Shown: piece after piece, positions 10,254 through 23,676 of the stretch | How positions within the stretch are numbered: the first letter of the stretch is position 1 | Layout: each line of letters begins with the position of its first letter | From: Rutidosis leptorrhynchoides | Lineage: Eukaryota; Streptophyta; Magnoliopsida; Asterales; Asteraceae | NCBI RefSeq assembly: GCF_046630445.1 | Contig: NC_092333.1 | Location: forward strand, 720,246,001 to 720,310,000 | Length of the DNA stretch: 64,000 nt | Direction of reading: 5' to 3' | Notes under the pieces: model-generated | Database searches by the model: none | Told to the model about the DNA's origin: nothing | The model's input: the letters and a program-made list of their open reading frames with translations, nothing else | Program-made: the position numbers and the translations under genes

Positions 10254-12619
10254 TGTAGCGACCCGACCAAATCGTCATTGACGGCGCCGTCTACTTAGGT
10301 CCCGTTACGTGGTCATAAGTCTTTAAAACAACGTTTGACCAAAAGATATGTCGCATTCATTTCAAATGTAAGGGTTGTTCAAGTTTTACAAGAATAGTTC
10401 CACCACAAGTTACGATACCAAGTTTTAAGTACAAATGAAACTTATGCGACACAATTTAAAAGTATCCAAAAGACGCTCCATGTATGCATGTATACTCGAC
10501 ATCCAATGCAAGTATCAAAATAATGAGCGGAAGCATGTATCATGTATCGTTCAAGGACCTGAGAAAAACATAGAAATCTGTCAACGAAAACGTTGGTGAA
10601 ATCATAGGTTTAAGTAAGTAAGTACAAGTGAACCACAAGATTTGCATCAATGAAATAATAGTAACACATTCCAAAAGTCTGTTTCACGAGCACCCAATTA
10701 TCAAAGCTTAACATTCCTTCCATTGTATACCCCATCACTTAGTGCTAGAACAAACACTGATTCTCGAAAATATATTTCATCCGTAGACGGTAGCGAACCG
10801 TCAAGGATGAGGGTTGTCAACCCATATGGCCATATAACATAAGTTCTCGCTTACACCCGGCAAGTGTAATTAATGATAATCGAATTGAGGATTTTTGTTC
10901 TAAACTCGTATGTAGAATGTTTGTTTTCCCGTTCTTGTGTTCACTTAGTTCAAAAGAATCGTTTATGTTTTCTCATCCCAATATAAGTTCAAAAAGAGTA
11001 AAAGTGGGACTATGATCTCACCTTGAGTGCACGAGTAGTAAAGTACTTCAACAAGTAAACGTGTGCAAAGAACAATGCTAGTCTTGACCTAAACAATAGG
11101 TTGTATCAATAACGGTAAGCACGATAGGTCAAAGATGTTCAATTAGTCCTATGGCTCGTTAAGACTCGATCACAATAGCATGAGAATCAAATTGTCATGT
11201 TTCATGCAAGGTACAAGTATAAAAACATGTTAGAACGATTGCACAATCATTTGGTTAAGTTTGATTAAAAGTCAAACTTGGTCAAAGTCAAAGTCAACGG
11301 GGTCGGGTCGGGTATCCGACAATTTTTCTAAGTTATATAATCATATATGAGCATGTTGGCCAAGTTTCATGTTAATCGGAGGTCCATAGCATAGCAAACA
11401 TTTTTACGTCAAAAGACAACCCAAACAGCCAGTTTTAGTACAATGGGACGGCGTCCCAAATAGCTAGACGGCGTCCCACAATGAAGGGTGGGACGGCGTC
11501 CTGATAACCTAGACGGCGTCTAGGTTCGAAAGGTGGGATGGCGTCCCCAGTATCTGGACGGCGTCCTGATCAGTTCCCAGGCCCTGTTTGCTGTATTCCT
11601 CAAATGGACGAACCAAAACACAAACAATCACATTTTATGATCCGCAAACAATTAGAACATGTATTTTATATCATCGGAAAGCTCTTTCGACAAGGAACGC
11701 AACTAAGCACTTTTCATCAAGCAAAAACATCATATACTATAACCGAAAACTCGTCAATTGATCAAGAAAGGTTTATTTTCAAAGTTTCAAGTTCGTAAAA
11801 CGTATTTTATGATTCGGGAATCCAATTTACACATACGATATGCCGTTTTGAAGGTAATTAAGTATACATTGCATCTAAACACTTACTAATAATAATCCAT
11901 GGCATTCAATGCATCACAAGTCCATTTCAAGTTCATCAAACCCTAACCCAAATTCACCAAAACCACTAATCAAGTTCATGAAGTTTTCTAAGGCAACCTA
12001 CACATCAAATTGAAGCTAGTGATGCTAGTAACACAATTAAAACATCAACTTTTAACATCTAACAACATATGATCATCCAAAATTCAAGAACAACACACCA
12101 AAATTCAAGTTCACGCTAGTTACACTAAAACAACGAGATCGAGCATACAAATTACATACACGACATCACAATGAGCCATAGACACTAACTAACACCATTT
12201 CAAGTCAAAACACGAATTTAGAGAAATCTAGAGTTTTAGAAATGTTACCCAAACGAGATGAAGTTGGTACCAAAATGAAGAGGATGAAGAGAGGATCACG
12301 AATATGTAATTTATTTTGTTGTAAGCCTCCTAGATCGGATTTAGATGATGATTGAATGAATTTGGTTTTGGGTGTGTGTTCTTGGTAGAGAGAAAGAGAG
12401 AGAGATGGAGGTGGAAATGAATGGGTGAAAGGGGTTGACCCTTTGACCTAGTCAAGGGTTTGATCCCTTGTCAAGTTTAGTCCCTCAACTTTCGTTCGGG
12501 TGCGGGAATTACCTAAACGAGATAATTTAAAACGCGTATCAACGGGAGATGTTATAAACATATAACGGACTTTATATTAGTATAACGGAAAAGTAAATGG
12601 AAAAAGGCGGGATGTTACA
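10254..12619 (-). repeat. 5' LTR of element A
   Basis: Same length (2366 bp) as the left copy, TG...CA, followed by target duplication CACAA at 12620-12624. Contains the GACGGCGTC array at about 11443-11562. Confidence 0.95.
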
Positions 12620-12624
12620 CACAA

Positions 12625-15600
12625 GATTTCATATTTCAATACACATCCCATACATAGAGATAAAAATCATTCATATGGTGAACACCTAGTAACCGACATT
12701 AACAAGATGCATATATAAGAATATCCCCATCATTCCGGGACACCCTTCGGATATGATATAAATTTCGAAGTACTAAAGCATCCGGTACTTTGGATGGGGT
12801 TTGTTAGGCCCAATAGATCTATCTTTAGGATTCGCGTCAATTAGGGTGTCTATTCCCTAATTCTTAGATTACCAGACTTAATAAAAAGGAGCATATTCGA
12901 TTTCGATAATTCAACCATAGAATGTAGTTTCACGTACTTGTGTCTATTTTGTAAATCATTTATAAAACCTGCATGTATTCTCATCCCAAAAATATTAGAT
13001 TTTAAAAGTGGGACTATAACTCACTTTCACAGATATTTTTCCTTCCTCGGAAATAAGACTTGGCCACGGATCGATTCACGAACCTATACAAATATGTACA
13101 TATATATCAAAGTATGATCAAAATATAATTACAACCATTTTTATTATGTTTTAAAGATTTGAGTGTATTAAGTCAGCTGTCCTCGTTAATAACCTACAAC
13201 TAGTTGTCCACAGTTAGATGTACAGAAAATAAATCGATATATATTATCTTGAATCAATCCACGACCCAGTGTATACACGTCTCAGGCTAGATCACAACTC
13301 AAAGTATATATATTTTTGGAATCAACCTCAACCCTGTATAGCTAACTCCAACATTACTGCATATAGAGTGTCTATGGTTGTTCCAAATAATATATATACA
13401 TGGGTCGATATGATATGTCAAAACATTTGCATACGTGTCTATGGTATCCCAAGATCACATAATATATTATAATACATGTATAATACAATATAAGTTAGCT
13501 AGGATATGATTTGTATAGATTTGTTAAACATTTCCCGTAGCTAAAAAGATCAAAAAATATCCAATCTTGTTTTACCCATAACTTCATCATTTTAAATCCG
13601 TTTTGAGTGAATCAAATTGCTATGGTTTCATATTGAATTCTATTTTATGAATATAAATAGAAAAAGTATAGGTTTATAGTCGGAAATATAAGTTACAAGT
13701 CGTTTTTGTAAAGGTAGTCATTTCAGTCGAAAGAACGACGTCTAGATGACCATTTTAGAAAACATACTTCCACTTTGAGTTTAACCTTGAAATTTGGATA
13801 TAGTTTCATGTTCATATGAAAAATCATTTTCCCAGAAGAACAACTTTTAAATCAAAGTTTATCATAGTTTTTAATTATCCAAACCAAAATAGCCCCCGGT
13901 TTTACTAAGACGGCGTATATCCGATTTTATGGTGTTCATCGTGTTTCCACGTTTTAAATCATTAAGTTAGCATATCATATATATATAGAACATGTGTTTA
14001 GTTGATTTTAAAAGTCAAGTTAGAAGGATTAACTTTTGTTTGATAACAAGTTTAGAATTAACTAAACTATGTTCTAGTGATTACAAGTTTAAACCTTCGA
14101 ATAAGATAGCTTTATATGTATGAATCGAATGATGTTATGAACATTATTACTACCTCAAGTTTTCTGGATAAAACTACTGGAAATGAGAAAAATGGATCAA
14201 GCTTCAAAGGATCCTTGGATGGCTTGAAAGTTCTTGAAACAGAATCATGACACGAAAACAGTTCAAGTAAGATTTTCACTCGAAATAAGATTGTTATAGT
14301 TGTAGAAATTGAATCAAAGTTTGAATATGAATATTACCTTGAATTAGAAAGATAACCTACTATAAATAACAAAGGTTCATTGATCTTATATGATTACTTG
14401 GAATGGATTAGAAAGCTTGGAAGTAGACTTGCAAACTTGGAAGTATTCTTGATTTTTATGAAACTATACTTATGGAATTTATGAAGAACACTTAGAACTT
14501 GAAGATGGAACTTTAGAGAGATTAATTATATGAAGAAAATTGAAGAATGAAAGTGTTTGTAGGTGTTTTTGGTCGTTGGTATATGGATTAGATATAAAGG
14601 ATATGAAATTTTGTTTTCATGTAAATAAGTCATGAATGATTACTAATATTTTTGTAATTTTATGAGATATTTCATGCTAGTTTCCAAATTATGGTTCCCA
14701 CATGTGTTAGGTGACTCACATGGGCTGCTAAGAGCTGATCATTGGAGTGTATATACCAATAGTACATACATCTAAAAGCTGTGTATTGTACGAGTACGAA
14801 TACGGGTGCATACGAGTAGAATTGTTGATGAAACTGAACGAGGATGTAATTGTAAGCATTTTTGTTAAATAGAAGTATTTTGATAAGTGTCTTGAAGTCT
14901 TTCAAAAGTGTATGAATACATATTAAAACACTACATGTATATACATTTTAACTAAGTCGTTAAGTCATCGTTAGTCGTTACATGTAAATGTTATTTTGAA
15001 ACCTTTAGGTTAACGATCTTGTTAAATGTTGTTAACCCATTGTTTATTATATCAAATGAGATGTTAAATTGTTACATTATCATGATATTATGATATATAA
15101 TATATCTTAGTATGATATATATACAGTTAAATGTCATTACAACGATAATCGTTACATATATGTCTCGTTTCGAAATCATTAAGTTAGTAGTCTTATTTTT
15201 ACATATGTAGTTCATTGTTAATACACTTAATGATATATTTACTTATCATTTAACATAATTAACCAAGTGTATCAATATCTTAATATGATTCATATGTACC
15301 TAGTAAGACGTTGTTATAACGATAATCGTTATATATATCGTTTTCGAGTTTCTTAATTTAATAGTCTCATTTTTATGTATATAACTCATTGTTAAAATAC
15401 CTAATGAGATACTTACTTATAATAAAATCATGTTAACTATATATATAACCATATATATGTCATCGTATAGTTTTTACAAGTTTTAACGTTCGTGAATCAC
15501 CGGTCAACTTGGGTGATCAATTGTCTATATGAAACTTATTTTATTTAATCAAGTCTTAACAAGTTTGATTGCTTAACACGTTGGAAACATTTATTCATGT

Positions 15601-15653
15601 AAATATCAATCTCAATTAATATATATAAACATAGAAAAGTTCGGGTCACTACA
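12625..15653 (-). repeat. 5' LTR of element D, main part
   Basis: Continues the D LTR from 2959. Its end (CGGGTCACTACA at 15653) is the reverse complement of the start of the E LTR. The block at 14690-14905 is almost identical to E (18864-19080) while flanks have diverged. It includes an inverted repeat CATGTG/CACATG with TGACTCAC between (14701-14722). A roughly 178-bp segment is duplicated in tandem near 15130-15410, each copy holding AACGATAATCGTT; E has one unit. No coding supported. Confidence 0.9.
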
Positions 15654-15857
15654 GTTCCATCCTCAGGGATTCTGGTAATTTGACAAATCAAATCGTGCTA
15701 ATACATTCCTTTCTGCTTAGCATGCTATAATCATTCGAAACTCCATACTTACGAATTCTGAACCATTACTCACTTTACTAGAGGTCGAGAAGAGAATAAA
15801 AAGGCAAAGAGCTCCGAAACATAAGGGAAGATATAAAACTCGACAACAACAATGAAA

Positions 15858-16043
15858 TCACAAACCGTGTACATTAATACGAATAGCAATATAAAGACAC
15901 GGGAGTATGATAAACACAATTACCCCAAGAGTGAAGTAGAAGTAAACAGATTCCTCTGGTGGGAGTTGGAATAGAAGAATTATTGTTACGATAGTCAGAA
16001 TGAGGTTAGGAACCAGAGTTGGATTAAGCCTATTCACAATCAT
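15858..16043 (-). CDS. Antisense small membrane protein ORF in element F (61 aa)
   Basis: ATG at 16043, stop at 15858, opposite to the element's own direction. The product has two hydrophobic segments, about residues 11-26 and 33-56, joined by a short loop with PPEES, and a short polar N-terminus: a hairpin-like two-span membrane protein. On the minus strand a TATAAAT box at 16106-16112 lies about 64 bases before the ATG, giving room for a short 5' UTR. Antisense ORFs near the 3' LTR have been reported for some plant Ty3 elements, from general knowledge; I do not recognise this family. It could also be chance, since AT-rich DNA favours hydrophobic codons, but TATA spacing and a proper ATG favour a real gene. 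No other copy in the window allows a conservation test. Confidence 0.45.
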   Translation of the reverse strand: MIVNRLNPTLVPNLILTIVTIILLFQLPPEESVYFYFTLGVIVFIILPCLYIAIRINVHGL

Positions 16044-16105
16044 TGAAAGTATGAATCGAGAAAGAAAGTATTGGAGTGGTGAAAATAATAGAATGGAAGA
16101 AGTTC

Positions 16106-16112
16106 ATTTATA
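16106..16112 (-). promoter_or_regulatory. TATA box for antisense ORF of element F
   Basis: Minus strand TATAAAT in the context CACTATAAATGAAC, about 64 bases upstream of the ATG at 16043. An initiation site about 30 bases downstream would leave a 5' UTR of roughly 35 bases. Confidence 0.4.
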
Positions 16113-16469
16113 GTGAAAATACCAAGACAAAGCAATCGAGACACATAATCGCATTTAATTATAGAGATCTTAATTTCCATAAACCCCGAAGAATCAGATC
16201 TTATAGATTTCAAAGATTTTATTTAAATCCCTTGAATTCTGGAATTCAACTCTGACTACGTCAAAAGTCAAGAAGAATCTTATTTTCCTCAGTTCACTAT
16301 TTTGTGATAACTTCACTAGTACTCTTTACACCATCAAATTGTTTTATCTATATTACTCAGTAATGATAAAACTCTATTTATCAACTCATATTCGTCATGA
16401 AAACATTATTATTGTTAGCCATGACGACCTCGATCAATTCGGGACGAAATTTCTTTAACGGGTAGGTAC

Positions 16470-16943
16470 TGTGACGACCCGGAAAATTTCGACCAAATTT
16501 AAACCTAATCTTTATATGATTCTGACACGATAAGCAAAGTCTGTAATGTTGAGTCACAAAATTTTTGAACTGTTTCATATACATTCAATTGACCTTCGAC
16601 TGTTTCCGACGATTCACGAACAATTAATTGTAAATAGATATGTGTGTATATATATACATAGTATTTGGAATTACAATTTGTAATATTATATATTGTAATA
16701 TATATATAAGTAATAAATATTAAAGATTCAATATATTACATAATTGGTAAATTGTAATAAATTGCAATATATTACATCTAGTTACAAGTTAAAATATAAT
16801 AATCATTATTTTCATTATTATTGTCAATAGTAATATTAATATTAAAATCTGTATTATTAATATAATTGTTTTCAATAAACAACATATAGATATGAAATAT
16901 ATATATAAATTGTTGTAGTATTATTACTAATATTATTATAATC

Positions 16944-16997
<54 letters not shown>

Positions 16998-18289
16998 ATT
17001 GCTGTTATAAATTTATAGTTATTATCATATTCATTAATAATAATACTATTATGATTACTAATATGTTATTATAAATTTTTATTATTATTAAGTGTATTAT
17101 TACTATAATTATATTATTAATTAATAAGATTAATCATAATATGTAAATACAGATATGTACATGTAGATATATAAATACAAATATATATACAGATATATAA
17201 AATCAGGTATATATATATATATATATATTGATTTACATATACAGATAAAGTATAAAAATCAGTACTTTTGTATTAATAATATAATTATTAGATTTAGATT
17301 AAATACGGATTAAAATACAGAATCAAATCTGTTTCACGTTCCTATCATTTTTATTCAATTTTTTGTTCATGTCTCTGAAAGAGGTAAACAACCAAATCGA
17401 TCGTACCATTCTGTTAGAAATCAACATCGATATTTTTAATTCTTTTATATATATTTCTGTCCTGGTGGTCCGCTCGAATTGAGAAAAGATTCCCATTACC
17501 ATTACAAACAAAAATTGATAGAATCAAAATCAGATATGATAATTCTGTAAGGTACAGAGATTACTAGATATTAAATAAATGAAGAATCGAATGCAGTTAG
17601 GCATTCACATCAATCTTCTTGATATTTTATTTTACTCGTCCTTCCTGTCTTCAACTTGTTACCCGTTCAAATTAACTTCTCAATACAAACAAGATGATCA
17701 AATCAAGTTGTCAGAGACCAATAGTAAATCATACGAACCTGTTGACAATCACAATCTGCTTTTAATTATTTTCAATTTCTTCCTGAGCGAATATTTCATG
17801 TCGATCACAAATCTGCTACGAAATAAACTATAATTGAATCTTATGCTGTATATATTGTACGAATCTGTTACACTTCATTTTCAACTTTATACATTTTTTG
17901 TTTGTTCCTTTTGGAGTTGATTCTTCATATCGTTAACACGAGCATTATAAAATACCACGATCAATACCCAAGTCATCATCTTAAATTACCTTCGGTTCCT
18001 TGCTTCTTCTTCTTCATTAAACCGTCATCTATATCTCCTCCCTTGAAGAATCTTGATGCTATTGTTGTTTTCTATCGACACACACAAACACAAACATCAC
18101 CACCTACGAACTACAATCGAATACCATGAACAACTACAAACCACCTTCACACCATGAAATCATTATATATATAAATACAAACATATACACATTAAAAATA
18201 TACACTTACATACCTTCACAACCAAACCGTCACCTCTTGATTTAGTTATCATCATTTAGTGATCACACCTTCAACCACGACCCCACTTC
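16470..18289 (+). repeat. 3' LTR of element F, first part (split by element E)
   Basis: Begins TGTGACGACCCGG right after the polypurine tract. It is very AT-rich, with a (TTA)n run at about 16947-16994 and an (AT)n run at 17206-17229. Bases 18285-18289 (ACTTC) are the left copy of E's target duplication. The LTR resumes at 59459. I support no coding region here; the short frames at 17323-18129 look like chance. Confidence 0.85.
16947..16994. repeat. (TTA)n microsatellite
   Basis: Uninterrupted trinucleotide run inside the F LTR. Confidence 0.9.
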
Positions 18290-21200
18290 TGTAGTGACCC
18301 GAACTTTTCCATGTTTATATATATTAATTGAGATTGATATTTACATGATTAAATGTTTCCAACATGTTAAGCAATCAAACTTGTTAAGACTTGATTAATT
18401 GAAATATGTTTCATATAGTCAATTGACCACCCAAGTTGACCTGTGATTCACGAATGTTAAAACTTGTAAAAACTATATGATGACATATATATGGATATAT
18501 ATACAGTTAACATGATACTATGATAAGTAAACATATCATTAAGTATATTAACAATGAACTACATATGTAAAAACAAGACTACTAACTTAATGATTTTTAA
18601 ACGAGACATATATGTAACGATTATCGTTGTAAAGACATTTAATGTATATATATCATATTAAGAGATATTCATACATGATAATATCATGATAATATAATAA
18701 TTTAAAATCTCATTTGATATTATAAACATTGGGTTAACAACATTTAACAAGATCGTTAACCTAAAGGTTTCAAAACAACACTTACATGTAACGACTAACG
18801 ATGACTTAACTACTCAGTTAAAATGTATATACATGTAGTGTTTTAATATGTATTTATACACTTTTGAAAGACTTCAATACACTTATCAAAATACTTCTAC
18901 TTAACAAAAATGCTTACAATTACATCCTCGTTCAGTTTCATCAACAATTCTACTCGTATGCACCCGTATTCGTACTCGTACAATACACAGCTTTTAGATG
19001 TATGTACTATTGGTATATACACTCCAATGATCAGCTCTTAGCAGCCCATGTGAGTCACCTAACACATGTGGGAACCATCATTTGGCAACTAGCATGAAAT
19101 ATCTCATAAAATTACAAAAATATGAGTAATCATTCATGACTTATTTACATGAAAACAAAATTACATATCCTTTATATCTAATCCATACACCAACGACCAA
19201 AAACACCTACAAAAACTTTCATTCTTCAATTTTCTTCATCTAATTGATCTCTCTTAAGTTCTATCTTCAAGTTCTAAGTGTTCTTCATATATTCTACAAG
19301 TTCTAGTTACATAAAATCAAGAATACTTTCAAGTTTGCTAGCTCACTTCCAATCTTGTAAGGTGATCATCCAACCTCAAGAAATCTTTGTTTCTTACAGT
19401 AGGTTATCATTCTAATACAAGGTAATAATCATATTCAAACTTTGGTTCAATTTCTATAACTATAACAATCTTATTTCAAGTGATGATCTTACTTGAACTT
19501 GTTTTCGTGTCATGATTCTGCTTCAAGAACTTTGAGCCATCCAAGGATCCGTTGAAGCTAGATCCATTTTTCTCTTTTCCAGTAGGTTTATCCAAGGAAC
19601 TTAAGGTAGTAATGATGTTCAAAACATCATTCGATTCATACATATAAAGCTATCTTATTCGAAGGTTTAAACTTGTAATCACTAGAACATAGTTTAGTTA
19701 ATTCTAAACTTGTTCGCAAACAAAAGTTAATCCTTCTAACTTGACTTTTAAAATCAACTAAACACATGTTCTATATCTATATGATATGCTAACTTAATCA
19801 TTTAAAACCTGGAAACACGAAAAACACCGTAAAACCGGATTTACGCCGTCGTAGTAACACCGCGGGCTGTTTTGGGTTAGTTAATTAAAAACTATGATAA
19901 ACTTTGATTTAAAAGTTGTTATTTTAAGAAAATGATTGTTATTATGAACATGAAACTATATCCAAAAATTATGGTTAAACTCAAAGTGGAAGTATGTTTT
20001 CTAAAATGGTCATCTAGACGTCGTTCTTTCGACTGAAATGACTACCTTTACAAACACGACTTGTAACTTATTTTTCCGACTATAAACCTATACTTTTTCT
20101 GTTTAGATTCATAAAATAGAGTTCAATATAAAACCGTAGCAATTTGATTCACTCAAAACGGATTTAAAATGAAGAAGTTATGGGTAAAACAAGATTGGAT
20201 AATTTTTCTCATTTTAGCTACGTGAAAATTGGTAACAAATCTATTCCAACCATAACTTAATCAACTTGTATTGTATATTATGTAATCTTGAGATACCATA
20301 GACACGTATACAATGTTTCAACCTATCATGTCGACACATCTATATATATTTTGGAACAACCATAGACACTCTATATGTGAATGTTGGAGTTAGCTATACA
20401 GGGTTGAGGTTGATTCCAAAATATATATAGTTTGAGTTGTGATCAATACTGAGATACGTATACACTGGGTCGTGGATTGATTCAAGATAATATTTATCAA
20501 TTTATTTCTGTACATCTAACTGTGGACAACTAGTTGTAGGTTACTAACGAGGACAGGTGACTTAATAAACTTAAAACATCAAAATATATTAAAAGTGTTG
20601 TAAATATATTTTGAACATACTTTGATATATATGTATATATTGTTATAGGTTCGTGAATCAACCAGTGGCCAAGTCTTACTTTCCGACGAAGTAAAAATCT
20701 GTGAAAGTGAGTTATAGTCCCACTTTTAAAATCTAATATTTTTGGGATGAGAATACATGCAGGTTTTATAAATGATTTACAAAATAGACACAAGTACGTG
20801 AAACTACATTCTATGGTTGAATTATCGAAATCTAATATGCCCCTTTTTATTAAGTCTGGTAATCTAAGAATTAGGGAACAGACACCCTAATTGACGCGAA
20901 TCCTAAAGATAGATCTATTGGGCCTAACAAACCCCATCCAAAGTACCGGATGCTTTAGTACTTCGAAATTTATATCATATCCGAAGGGTTTCCCGGAATG
21001 ATGGGGATATTCTTATATATGCATCTTGTTAATGTCGGTTACCAGGTGTTCACCATATGAATGATTTTTATCTCTATGTATGGGATGTGTATTGAAATAT
21101 GAAATCTTGTGGTCTATTATTATGATTTGATATATATAGGTTAAACCTATAACTCACCAATATTTTTGTTGACGTTTTAAGCATGTTTATTCTCAGGTGA

Positions 21201-21354
21201 TTATTAAGAGCTTCCGCTGTCGCATACTTAAATAAGGACGAGATTTGGAGTCCATGCTTGTATGATATTGTGTAAAAACTGCATTCAAGAAACTTATTTT
21301 GTTGTAACATATTTGTATTGTAAACCATTATGTAATGGTCGTGTGTAAACAGGA
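18290..21354 (+). repeat. 5' LTR of element E, first part
   Basis: Starts TGTAGTGACCCG and stops at the B insertion; 21350-21354 (CAGGA) is B's left target duplication. The core block 18864-19080 is nearly identical to the D LTR and includes the CATGTG/CACATG inverted repeat around GAGTCAC at 19048-19069, about 100 bases upstream of a TATA-like TTTATATC. This is probably the U3 promoter. The 77-residue frame over this block starts at TTG and is broken in the 3' LTR, so I do not call it a gene. Confidence 0.93.
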
Positions 21355-23641
21355 TGTAGCGACCCCGACAAATCGTCAAATGACGGCGTCATCTACGTAT
21401 GGTCCCATTACATGTGTCGTAGGTCTTTATAACAAAGTTTGACCGAAAATATGTCGCATTCATTTCATAAAAGGATGTTTCAATGTTTACAAAAGAAGTT
21501 CCCATAACGAGTACATAACAATGGTTAAAGTTTGTATGAAACACATGCGACACAATTTAAAGTAGCCAAAATACGCTCCACGTATGCAATATACTCGACA
21601 TCCAATGCAAGTATCAAAAAGTATGTGCGGAAGCATGCATCACCTAAGTTCAAGGACCTGAGAAAACATAGAGAATCTGTCAACGAAAACATTGGTGAAA
21701 TCATAGTTGTATGCATAAAGTATATTTGTATCACAAGGTTTAGTATAAAACGTTTATCAAGCGTATACATCTCAAAAGATGTGTTTGTATCACGAGCACC
21801 CAATTATCAAGCTTAACTGAATCTTACCTCTGCATAATAGTGTTAGAACCTACACTATACATTGAAAGAACGTTTCATTCCTTCGAATGAGGGTTCGTTA
21901 AACCCGCATGGCCACACAACATAATTTCTCGCTTACACCCTACAAGTGTAACTAATGATAATTGGACTTGAGGCTTTTCGTTCTAACTCGTATGTATCTT
22001 TGCTTTTGTATAGTATTCAAAACGTTAAAGTATGAAAAGTATATGTAAGTATGTATTGTATATGTTTTCTCATCCCACGATTTTTAAAGTATAAAAGTGT
22101 TTGAAGAGTGGGCTATGATCTCACCTTTGATTGCAAGAGTGTAATAGTACTTCAACAAGTAAACGTGCAAAGAACAATGCTAGTCTCGACCTAAACAAAT
22201 AGGTTGTATCAATAACGATAGTCACGAAGGGTCAAAGATGTTCAATTAGTCCTATGGCTCGACACGACTCGATTATGTAGCATGTGAAGCAAATTGTCAA
22301 GTTTCATGCAAGATACAAGTATAGAATCATGTTAGAAAGATTGCATAATTAATTGGTTAAGTTTGACAAAAAGTCAAACTTGGTCGGGTCAAAGTCAACA
22401 AAAAAGTCAACATGTTCGGGTCGGGTCCCGGACTATTTTTCTATGCTAATTATTCATATACAAGTGTATTAAAACAAGTTTCATGTGAATCGGAGGTCAA
22501 TAGCTAGTCAAACATTTCGCGTGAAATGGGACAATTTGAGCAGATTCTGGCCAGGCCTATTGGCGCGCCGCGCAGGTATAGGGGCGCGCCGCGCCACCCA
22601 CTGGGCAGGTCTGTTTCTGCTTTTCCACAAGTATGCACGAGCCAAAACCAATTCTAACACAACACTTGACCCGCAAACACTTATAATGCCTATCATACAT
22701 CGTTGGAAAGGTATTTTGACGAGGGATGCAACTAAACACATATCATCAATCAAATTTCCACTTACAACAACCAAAAACCACAATTAATGTTCCTCATTCA
22801 AGGCATACAAGTCATAAATGCCATTTAATGATTTGGTAACCAAATTACATGAACAATATGCCGTTTCGAAGGTAATTAAGCATACAACACAACCTAACAC
22901 TTACAATTAGCATTTCGTGTCATTTAAAGCATCAAAAGTCCATTTCTAGTTCATGAAACCCTAACTCAAATTCACCAAATTTCATAATCAAGTTTAGAAG
23001 GTTTCTTTAACCAAACCATACATCATAACGAAGCTAGTAACACTAGGAATAAGATTAAAACATGAACTCTTAGCATCAAACAACATATGAACACTCAAAA
23101 TTCAAGATTAAGCATGTGAACTTTCAATATGAACTAGTTACATCAAAATAGCAAGAACAAGCATACAAAACACATAATCATACTAGACTTGAGCCATAGA
23201 CACTAATTAACAACCTTTTAACTCAAAAATCTCAAGAACACATAATATTAGTGATTTTAGAAAGTTACCCAAATTTGATGAAATCGGTATGGAATCGAAG
23301 AGGAGATCACGAGGAGTTCAAATATGTAATTTGTTTTGATCGAATCCTTCTTGAACGAATTTGGATGAGGAATTGCTTTTTGATGAATTTAAAGAATGGT
23401 GGAAGTATTAGATGAAAAGGAAAAATTAAATGAAGAAATGAGGTGGAAGAGTTTGACTAGTCAAGTGGCTAGTCACCACTTTGGTGTCTTGGCGAAACAA
23501 GTCCCTCAAGTTGCAATCGGGTGCGTTAAATTACCTAAAACAAGATAATTGAAACGCGTATTAACGGAAGATGTTATAAACATATAACGGAGTTTAAAAT
23601 AGTTAAACGGAAAAGTTGACGGAAAAAGGTGGGATGTTACA
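21355..23641 (-). repeat. 3' LTR of element B
   Basis: Plus strand TGTAGCGACCCC to GATGTTACA. A CpG-rich doublet GGCGCGCCGCGC starts at 22562 and 22583 (21 bp apart), at about the same distance from the LTR start (1.05 kb) as the array in A. Confidence 0.95.
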
Positions 23642-23676
23642 TTACCTACACCTTAAAAGAAATTTCGTCCCGAAAT
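23642..23676 (-). promoter_or_regulatory. Polypurine tract and stem-loop of element B
   Basis: Minus strand AAATTTCGGGACGAAATTT hairpin followed by TTTTAAGGTGTAGGTAA against the LTR, as in element A. Confidence 0.75.

Larger units (their letters stand above)
2960..12619 (-). mobile_element. Element A: complete Tekay-like Ty3 chromovirus
   Basis: Two 2366-bp LTRs (2960-5325 and 10254-12619) flank one intact gag-pol frame on the minus strand. Termini are TG...CA, the target duplication is CACAA (2955-2959 and 12620-12624), and the primer site at 10240-10251 matches initiator-Met tRNA. By eye the LTRs differ at about seven positions, roughly 0.3 percent, so the insertion is recent. It has every cis element needed and looks potentially autonomous. 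It is inserted in the 5' LTR of element D. Confidence 0.96.
1..15653 (-). mobile_element. Element D: Ty3 chromovirus with accessory genes, left part outside window (interrupted by element A)
   Basis: Read on the minus strand: 5' LTR (15653 down to 12625, then 2959 down to 2527), primer site at 2512-2524, an acidic ORF, an F-box ORF, then gag running off the window at base 1. Element A (2960-12619) is inserted in the LTR. LTR ends, primer region, both accessory ORFs and gag match element E in order, so D and E are one family. The D LTR totals about 3462 bp against 3250 in E, partly because of a local duplication near 15130-15410. D sits in the 3' internal region of element F; the base run after its LTR (GTTCC, 15654-15658) would be its target duplication but the other side is not visible. 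Confidence 0.9.
15654..16469 (+). other. 3' internal region of element F, downstream of pol
   Basis: Ends with a weakened form of the stem-loop seen in A, B and E (TTCGGGACGAAATTTC at 16437-16452) and a polypurine tract AACGGGTAGGTAC directly before the F LTR at 16470. The F pol gene would lie to the left but is separated by insertion D and outside the window. The region holds an antisense ORF with its own TATA box (see 15858-16043). Confidence 0.75.

Noticed and set aside
18864-19097. 77-residue ORF over the LTR core, also in D (14672-14905)
   Set aside because: Starts at TTG in both, and the 3' LTR of E has lost that start and gained an in-frame TAG. The DNA block is conserved, but more likely for regulation.
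21525-22787. Pairs of overlapping ORFs in the B LTRs (also 47328-48590)
   Set aside because: Occur on both strands over the same bases with no domain; mirrored only because the LTRs are near-identical.
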